25,911 bases of DNA from a virus. Location of the stretch: positions 1-25,911 of the IMG/VR virus record IMGVR_UViG_3300009508_001796; one strand, given 5' to 3'. Below the pieces are notes generated by a model, which saw only the letters and a list, made by a program, of their open reading frames with translations, did not search any database and was not told where the DNA came from. This document shows positions 1 through 9,400 of this stretch, piece by piece; position 1 is the stretch's first letter, and each line of letters starts with the position of its first letter. The position numbers were made by a program, and so were the translations under genes.

Positions 1-444
1 GCAAGAATTCCAGCTAAATATAAAACCCAGGTTAGAGATGATGGGCCAAGTGAGTACGGACCTCCTAAGCAAGTATATTTTGAGTCCAGTGTGGGTGGGA
101 AAAATTTTGCAACATCTCATGTTATAGATATCGCCGACTTTAAAGATCCAAACAAAAGAGCATTACAGGTAATAATGACTTCAGAAGCCAACCCATCTTT
201 AAGAGGAAAAGGTTACGGAAAAGATTTGTACGAGCATATGGCTGAATATTCAAGAAAAAATGGATACACTGGATTATATGGAGATATAGGAACTTCTATT
301 TCTGCAATGAGAGTTGTTGATAGCATAGCCAAGGGAAAGAAATTTAAAGTGGAAAAGGCTGGAGATCTACAATTCCGAAAAGATATCGGTGAAAAAAATG
401 GAATGTGGGGAGGCGAGAATTATACATATAAGATATCAAATCAA
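1..444 (+). other. GNAT-like N-acetyltransferase domain inside the tape measure protein
   Basis: Visible residues ~45-115 read like the core of a GNAT acetyltransferase. A hydrophobic beta strand (LQVIMTSE) is followed by the acetyl-CoA pyrophosphate-binding loop R68-G-K-G-Y-G73, preceded by N-P-S-L. Then come a helix (KDLYEHMAEYSRKNGY), a strand (GLYGDIG) and S-I-S-A-M-R-V-V-D-S-I, which resembles the usual 'N/S-x-x-A-x-x-x-Y/D-x-x-x-G-F' helix of motif B. The domain lies directly before the first G-H-V-P-N-Y motif and begins at or before the window edge. Family assignment comes from this motif pattern only; substrate is unknown. A degenerate, non-catalytic GNAT fold used as a binding module is possible. 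Confidence 0.7.
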
Positions 445-3400
445 GGTCATGTTCCTAATTACGGATTAGGAAATCTTTTTAGAAGGCAGAAGCCAAAAAC
501 ATCAGATAGAGATTTCTTGGGTAAAGGACTCGGCGCTGCAGGAAAATTAATAAGCACACCTTTTAAAGATATAGGCTCTTTGTTAAAAGGGGGGTATAAT
601 ATAGCTGATAAAGGCGGCGACCTTATAAGGAGAGGTATTATTGGCACTGCAAAGGGGGGGTATAATGCATATACCAACATTTTTGAAGCTGGAAAACATG
701 GATTAGGCAAAGGTTTTGATCTTATGAAGAAATTTCCTAGAGCAACTCTTTATGGAGGAGGGGGAGGTTTAGGGTATAAATTTCAAGATCAAATCATGGG
801 GGCTGTAGGTAAATATGGACCTAAAGCTCTTGAGATGGGCGGAAAATTAGGGAAGGGAGTTTTAGATGTATTTCAAAACCCAACAAGCCATATAGACTTA
901 ATATCTGCCGTGCTTGGAGGAGCCCTTCCCGCCTCTGTCTTGGGCCTTACACTGGCCGACGATATCTTAAGGATGAATAAGACGAGGAAAGACAACAAGG
1001 TGGGCTCGGACTTAAAAGCGAAGGGGAAACATAGAGGAAACTTACGCATAAGAGACCTTCCTGATGATTTGCAAAAAGTCGCAATAGGAATGTTAAGAGT
1101 AAAAGGAGGTCCTAATAATTTTGGATCAGCTAATAATGTACCCAAAGCAATGTTAGAAAAAATAGGAATGTCGGGCGGGCATATTCCTAATTTCGCAAGA
1201 AGGGGGAAAGGTTTACCTTCTCAAATGAATTCGGATGATAAAGCTATGAATACTTGGCTTGATGAGATGAATGCAAGTTTGAGAAATCCTGGGCCTAAAA
1301 AGTATTTTACTCCAAAAGTTTCATCAGGAAGATCTGTAGGCAAAAGATTTAGAGACCTTAGCCCTTCAATGATGGAGAAAGCGGCCATGATGTATTGGAA
1401 ATCTGGCTATATGAAACCTGATAGACCGATACCTCCTCATCTTTTTCCTCATACTTTAATACCAAAAAATATGTTTGGCAGTTTGAGAATAGACAAACCA
1501 GGAAAATGGGACATGAGCACTAGCGAAGGGTTCGTTCCTAATTTTGGAATGAGGTTAAATGCGAATAAAATTAAAAGTATAGGGCAAGGCAAAATACATT
1601 CAAATAAGTTTGATGATACGATAGGAATGAAGGAGTTGGATAATATCTTAACAACTGGCTTATTTAAATCTTTAAACTATACATCTAAAGCTGGCAACGA
1701 TTTAACTTATAAAAATGCTAGATGGGGAGTAAATAAATATAAAAAAGGAGCACCTCCTCCTGGCAATTATGTTTCTTATGGAGAAATGGATAAAGCTACA
1801 GGCACCCGCTCTATGTGGATCGGATCAACAGGTGAAGGGGCTGATGCATTTAGAAAACTAAAGTTAAATAGAATTCAAAGTGTCGTATCTCAAGGAAAGC
1901 ATTTAAAAGTTGATCCAAATATGGCAAATTCTGGATTCGTTCCAAATTATTCAGCTTTCCATTATGATAAAAATCTCCCCATGTCAATGCCAAGAACGGG
2001 GGATCGAATATCATTTCTGAAAGCTTTAGAGTTTATGCCTGAGCAGAAATTGAAACAGGCTATGAAAATGTATGTCAAGGAGGGGATTTTTGACTTTAAA
2101 GGATCTTATCCTGGAATGTCAATGAAGGATTTTCAGTCAAATTTCCCAAAAGGAAGTTCTAATACATTAGGATTAGATTATTTAAGCAATAAAAGGCAGG
2201 GAGAAATCCTGCAGAACCCTGATGTTATGAAATCTTTTTTTAGATATATCACTGGAAAATCTACTTCCATAGGAATAGAATCCGCCTTAACAGCAGATGA
2301 GAAAAAACATTTCATGTCTAAGCATGGAATGATACCAAGAGTAAAAAGTATTGATGATGGCCTAATTCCTGGGCAAAAAAAGAAAGACAGGTTAAGTTTA
2401 ATAAGAGAAGACTTTTTAACTGCTGGAGCATCGTCTCCTGGATCAAAGAGCGGGTCTGTTCAAGGGTATATACAAAAAGCTTTTAAACAAACGAGGGGAA
2501 GTGGCCATGTTCTTGATCCTTCTTTTAGAATGAACATACCAATGGCGCATCTTATTCGTCAAAATGAAGCTATGGCACCTAAGATCCCACTTGGATTGCC
2601 TTTTGATCCAGAAAGAAATTTAAGCAATTTAGATAAGCGCAAAAGACTTTTCCACAACCTTTCCAGATCAAACCCTGACGTCCTAACTGCTTTATCAAGA
2701 CTGGGTAACCCAGGCAATCCAAGAGCTCCAGGGGGATCAGGAGGGCTTGCCCTTGGGTCGCAATATATAGATAAAGATGGTAATCTTAAGACTGTAAATA
2801 ATAAATTTGGTGCGACAAGCGGAAGATTTAGAGGGGATGAGGCTATTACACGTCGAGCTGTAGATTCTGGATTATTGCGAGATATAATAGGAATAAATCA
2901 AGGAGCTTCTTTTGGCAACTCAACTGGGATGTCGGCACGAGACGCTGTATTGGGCTCAGCATTGGGTAAAGGCGGGATCGCTTCTATAAAAGCTCAAGAT
3001 TTAATGGAGAAAGAAAATTATTCAGCTAGGCGGGCTGCGACTTTAGCGGGGGTTGAGTCAGATAGAATAAACAAGATTTATAAAGACCTTTTCGAGAAGA
3101 AAAAACAAACAGGTGCTCCGCGCGGCTCTGGTTTTGATAGAAATTTATTTAGCCAGCCGTTAAGCGCTAGAACAAGAAGGAAGTTTGGATTGAAAGGCGA
3201 CGGGCATATACCTAATTATAGCTTATTTGGTCCAGGAGCAAGAGATGTATTATCTACAAAACCTGAATTCACAAACGCCGTGTCTAATGCTGTATCGAGA
3301 GAAGCATCTTTTGGCGTAACTCCTAAAGTTGTAACAGCTCCATCTCTAAAAAGCCTTACCAATCCTGGGCTTGCTGTGGTTAATAACGAGCAAGAAGGCG

Positions 3401-6400
3401 GAAAGCTAGCGAATGCTAGAAAATTGCATGGGAGATTAAATCCAAGACAGGGTTCATCGAAAGGAGTGATTCCAAATTATGCAACTCCACTAACGGCTCA
3501 AGATTTTTTGGCGAACAAAAGAATGGCTTATAAGACTAATGAATCTATGGGTTTGAAATCTATGGAGAAATCTTTTTATAATGCCAGCCAAGCAATAGAT
3601 GCTGCTACTGCAAGCTCTAAAAAATTAAAAGCCGAAATGCAAAAAGCAGCTATTTCATTTGGTAATACAGCTAAATCAGCTAAAGAGGCTGAAGTCAGGA
3701 CTCAATCATCCAGGGGAAATTTAAGCGACAGAAATAAAGGTTTTGCTAGGCAGTTATTTAGAAACGATGCTGCTCAAGCAATGATGAAAGATAGCAGAGT
3801 TGGCCCTTTAATGTCTAGCGTTATGAGCGGAGGAAAGCTTAACGAAGACATGTTGAAGGAAAAAATGGTTACAGCTAAAGCCTCTGGGGATAATACTACA
3901 TTAAGAGCTTTACAGAACCTGAATAAAACTTTAGACAAATCAGCAAAAGCATCTATGAATTCGCCTAAATTCTTGGGCCAGCAATTGGGCAGTGGAATAG
4001 CTAATCAAGCGGCTATGAACAAGGTTTCCGATAGGGTGTTTGGAACAAAAGGGTATTCTAAGTCAGATTTAAATAAAGTATTTCTTCGGGATTACTTAGG
4101 GCAAAAAGGAGTTAATACCGAAGGCATGGGAACTAAAGCGATGAATTCAGTAATGATGGCTGGAGGCAGAGGGGCAGCTAGTGATTTTTCTAAATTCGCA
4201 GCTTCAGCAGGAGTCACTTCTTCTTCGGGTGTTCTGGCTAGAGGAGGTTTAATGAAGGGCGAATTCGGGAAATTAACTACAGACCAAAAAGGCGTAAGAA
4301 CAACCTCTACTGGATTTACAAGAGATTTAAAATCCTTAGAAAAAGCTGTTGCAGACGGTAATAAAAAACAAATCAAAAGTTTAACTAAAGGGCTTCAAAA
4401 AGAAGCTGCAAGAATAGCGGCGAATCCCGCAGCTTTCAAGAGGTTGGAGGCGGTAAGGAAAGAGGTCGTTAACGCTGCCCAGCAGCAAAGAGCACAGCCT
4501 TCTGGATTTGCGGCAAAAGCTCAATCACACTTAGCTAGAGGTAATAATATAAGAGCTGGTTTTTTTGGAGGAATGTCTGGTCAAGGTGGGATGGGGTCAG
4601 GTATAGCTAATAGAGCGGGAGGGTTAGTTACAAGAGGTAAAGGGGCTCTTGGTAGTTTTGGAAAGATGGGCGGTATGGGAGGCCAGCTTGGGCTAGGCCT
4701 ATCTTTTGCATTACCTATGTTAGCTGGAATGGTTTCTCCAACAAGAGCGAGGGATGAAAGAGCTACTTTTAATCAGCAAAGCGGTAATTTTGAAATAACA
4801 GAGGGTGGAGATAAAGAAAGAATGTCCTCAACAATGATGGGGGCAGGTATAGGAGCTCTTTTCGGTTTACCTGGAATGCTAGTTGGAGCAGCAATAGGTT
4901 TTGTCTCTTCATCAAAGAAGATGACTCTTTCTATAGATGAAATAGTTCAAAAACAAGAAAAGCAATTGCAACTTTTAAGTAGAAGTGTTCAGGCTGGAAC
5001 TCAATTAGAAGGATTAATGGGCACAAGAGCTACAGCGTTTGGGCAAGGAGATGAACAAGGGTTGAAAAGAATTGACGCGGCTATAAATGCCACATTGGGA
5101 CAGATTGCTGATGTCGAAGTTTTTGACGAAATGTCTAATGCTATGGGCAATGCTGACGCAATGAAAAATTTGAACAAAAGGCTTCAAGATAGATTAAGCA
5201 TAGACGCATCAATTCAAAATTTTTCAGTTGCAACAAAAAATAAAGACTCAAAGTCTCAAGGTTTAGCTTTTGGTAATATTGTCGCCCAACAAATTTCTTC
5301 AGGCTTACTTAAAGAGGATAAATTTAAGGACGCTATAGCTGGAATAAGAAATCAAAGAAAAGAATTAAGCTCTAAAGGTTTGTTGAGAACTCCAGAAGAA
5401 TTAGAAGGTATAAAAAGAAGAGCGAGTGGAGATGTAGGAACTTTCGAAGGATTGGGCGGATGGGGACTAGGAATAGGTGCGGGCATAGGTCTCGCAGTAG
5501 TTGGCGCACTAGCAGCCATACCTACTTTTGGAGCCTCCTTGGGTCTCACTGCGGTAGGAGCAACGATGGCTGCGGGCGCATCTGCGGGGTATGCGGTGGG
5601 ACAATATGGAGAACAGGAAATCGCTAAAACTGAACTAGAAATAATAAGAGACCAGGAAGCTGATGCCGCTCAACATCTTGGCAAGCTAGCTGAAGCTGCG
5701 GCACTAACAGATAGGCAGTTTCAATCTTTAATAGCGGCCTACAACAAAGGAGATCAATCATTCGATGCTCTGTTAAAATCAACAGAAAAAACTGTAGAAG
5801 CTAATCTTAAAATGAGGAAAGAGAGTGAAAAGTTATCTGGAAGGATATTTAATTTAGATAAAGCTTTTGCTACGACTATAGCTAATTTAAAACAAGAAGC
5901 TCAAATAAAGTCGATAAGATCAGCTGGTGTTGGACAAAGACAAAATAGTGCAATAAGATTTTCGTCTCAATTTTCGGGATTCCAAGGTTCTGATATTCAA
6001 AAAAGAATGTCAAGAAGAACAATATCTTCGACTGAAGCGTTGAGATCATCTCAAATCGAAGCTAATGACTTAAATTCTAGAGCAGGTTTTGCGACAAAGT
6101 TTCAGCAAAAATTAAAAGGAACTAATTTACAAATTACCCAGCAAGCAGCGATACTTAATAAAGTAGCAACTGAAGGGTTTCAAGTATTAAGAGATCAGTT
6201 GAATTCTGGAAAAATAACTGGAACGATGGATATTCTGGGTGGAGCGGAGACTCCTGAAGCTAGGCTCGAACAGATCAATAAGATGCGGAAATCATTTATA
6301 GGGACTCCCAATGGCATAAGGAATAATCTTAAGAACAGAGATGACATGAGCGAGCTTAGGGACTTAGTCGCTCTTTCCGATGAACAGATAAATAAATTAA

Positions 6401-9400
6401 CTATCAAACTGGCGGACGCAGCAAAAGCAGGTGTGGGCGGAAAGTTCGCCCAGGGAGCTGAGTTTAATTTAGATTTTGAGAAACAAACTGACGATGCAAC
6501 TATTAAAGTTATACAAGATATAATTTCTGTAATTGACAGACAAAAAGAATTAGAACTAGAAAAAATAAAAGTTCAACAAGAAGCTCTTATATTGCAAGAA
6601 TCTCAAAATATTATTTCAGCAAGAATTAATGAATTAATGACGACTCAATCAATGAGGATGTCTTTTAATGCATCGAAAGAAGATAATACGATAGCTAGGG
6701 CTCAAGCTAAATCGAAGTTAACTCAAGCAAATTTAAATTTTGAAAAAGATGGTATATTTAGATCTGGCTCAACTAGGCAAGAGAATAGAAGACAAACTGA
6801 TATTCAAGAAAAAATATTTAAAGAGCAAGAATCGATCCAGGGTAAAGAATTAGCGGCCAGAGCAAAGATGGAAATAAGAAGGTTATTAAGTGACCAAAAA
6901 GTGATTTTTGCTTTAAATAATTTAGGAAGTGCTGTTAAAGATTTACTAGAGCCTCTGACTGGAAAAAATCCCCCCAATCTGGATAAGAAAATAAATTTAG
7001 GATTAAATGAAACTGGATTACTTAAGAAAAAGGAAGCCATCTCAAAAAGAACTAATATTCAAAAAGAATTGAATTCATCCCAAAAAAAAGCTAACGATAC
7101 TGGAAGCAGGAAACAATTTTTGGGAGATATGTTAAATGTAGACAAGCAAGCGTTTGCAAAAGCAGAGGAAAGATACGAAGCGGGTAAGGGTCAGGCAATC
7201 GGGCCAAGAAGAGTAACAGACCTCAAGACAGAAATGGATAAAGCTGAAAAAGATCTAAAAAATACTCAAGCAAAATTAAATGCAAGTAGAGTGATTGATA
7301 CGTCAGCACGAGAAGAAGTATTAAGAAATAAGAAAAAACTTAGAGACGCTCAAAAACAAGTTGAACGAGTGTCAACCGATCCAGCAAATCAAAAGGTTAT
7401 AACTCTTAAAGATGTTCAAGCGGAAGTTGATAAAGTAACCAGGGAGATGATGAACCCCAATGGCGGAATTAATTTTAAGAGTACCGATGCTTTTGCAGGA
7501 AAAGTCGAGGCAATTTCACTTGATTCAATGGGGCTTGAAAATTCAAAGAATAAATTAAAAGAGCTAAAGACAATGTCTGCTAAAGGTGGAGATTCTGGGG
7601 AACAGTTGGAACTTCAAATAGATACTGCTATAGAAGGTATTGAAGCTTTGATTATAGCGGAAGACGCATTTAAGAAGGCAAACAATCTCACACTAAAAAA
7701 CACAAATTTAAAAAATAAAGTGGCTGATTTCAGGGTGATGTCTGGATCAAGAGGATCAATTAATAGATTGAACGACCTAAGAGACATGGATAATGTTTCG
7801 GCGGGAAGAATATCAAGCATTGACAGGATAGCCAAGCAAGCCGAAGCGGAAAAAGCTTTTAAGGTTTTGCAAAATGATCCAGGAGCAAGTAGGCTGGAGG
7901 TGCAAAATGCAAGGCTTGCCGCAGGAAGGCAAAGCATAGGAACTGTAAAACAAAGATCTTCTCTTATACAAATGAACAAAGATTTCGTAAGCGAAACGAA
8001 AAATTTTAGTGATTCTGCTATAGGTTCAGAAGAAAGGAGGAAAGCTGCAGAAGCAATGGTTAGCTTGGAGGAACAGATTGTTGAATTGACAGGGCAAATG
8101 GAAAGAGTCACTCCTAGGGATGGGGGATTTGGAAATGAGTTTAGAACAAACATGAATCTAGGCCTTGGTCAAGGATTTGCCGCTTTGGATTCTCAGGCAG
8201 AATCTATTTATGTAAAGCTTGGGCAGGATCTTCCTTTTGCATTTAGGGATGGGCTTACTAGCGCCATGACTTTAGCTTTAAATAAAGCGGACGATTTAAG
8301 TGGAAAAATAAAAGAAATTGGAATATCTTTGTTGCAAATGGTACAACAAGCATTTTTGCAAAGTGCTTCTAGTAGGTTGGTGGGAGGAATGCAAGGTTTG
8401 TTTGGTTTAGGGAAAGCTGAAGGCGGTTATGTCTCAGGAGGTAGTGGTGTTCGAGATGATGTTCCAGCAATGCTGATGGGCGGAGAATATGTTATCAAGA
8501 AAAGCGCTGTTCAAAGATACGGATCTGATTTTTTAAATAAATTAAATAATGGAGAAATATCTGGATATGCCAAAGGAGGGCCCGTATCATTATCAATGAG
8601 TTCTCCAAGAGCAGCTGTTAGAGAAGCCGTGGTAGATGAAAGTAAATACGGAGATATAACTACTTACAAGACTAAAAGCGCGGATACAGGAATGGACTCT
8701 AGGCTCAGTGGTTACGCAAGAGCTAACGACAGAACTATTCAAGAGTATTTTGACGAGCAGGAAAATCAATTCAGGCAAGACCTTCAGACCGTTAAGCAAA
8801 GGAAAAGCAGAGATGAGAATTACCAAAGGGCTCGCACTCAAAAAAGAAAAGCTTGGCAGGGTGCATTGTTAGGTATAGCGGGAGGTGTTGCTTTATCAAA
8901 GGGAATGGATTGGTATAAGAATACAGATTTTTCAAAATCCAGGGCAAGAAAAGGGGTCACATCACAAATGGATAAAAAAGGGTTTGTCAACACAAAGGGA
9001 AACTCTATTGGTAAGGTCTACCAAAATCCAGATGATGTATATTCGGCCAAGTCGTTTATAAACAGAATGGCTAAACAAAATCCGACTCAGGCAGCAATTG
9101 CGGCTCAAGAGTCAGGGATTAAAACAAGCATAAGTAAGAGCGGTAGAGTTATATATAACTCTTCTGGGGGGAAAGTTCCAGCGATGCTTCAGGGAGGAGA
9201 ATACGTAATGAATCCTTCTGCCGTTAACAAGTACGGAAGCTCCACGATGTCTAAAATAAACAATGGAACTTTAAATACTGGTTCGTCAGGATCAAGCGCT
9301 CAAGGTGTTAATAATAACAACGAAGTTAATATCAATGTTAATGTAGATTCTTCTGGGTCAGCAAAAACCTCTTCAGGCGGAAGTTCTCCAGAAAACCCAA

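Noticed and set aside
91-93. GTG at 91 as the true start of the tape measure gene
   Set aside because: The frame is open to base 1, no ribosome site precedes it and it falls just ahead of the GNAT-like core, so the start is more likely outside the window.
7614-8153. 179-codon open frame on the minus strand
   Set aside because: It lies wholly inside the tape measure gene, has a low-complexity hydrophobic and Ser-rich product typical of antisense shadow of Lys/Glu-rich coding sequence, and no ribosome site.
9080-9160. A-A-I-A-A-Q-E-S-G near the tape measure C-terminus as a lytic transglycosylase catalytic Glu-Ser motif
   Set aside because: The rest of the lysozyme-like fold (G-L-M-Q and N-x-x-x-G motifs) is absent and the segment leads straight into the VPAML motif.
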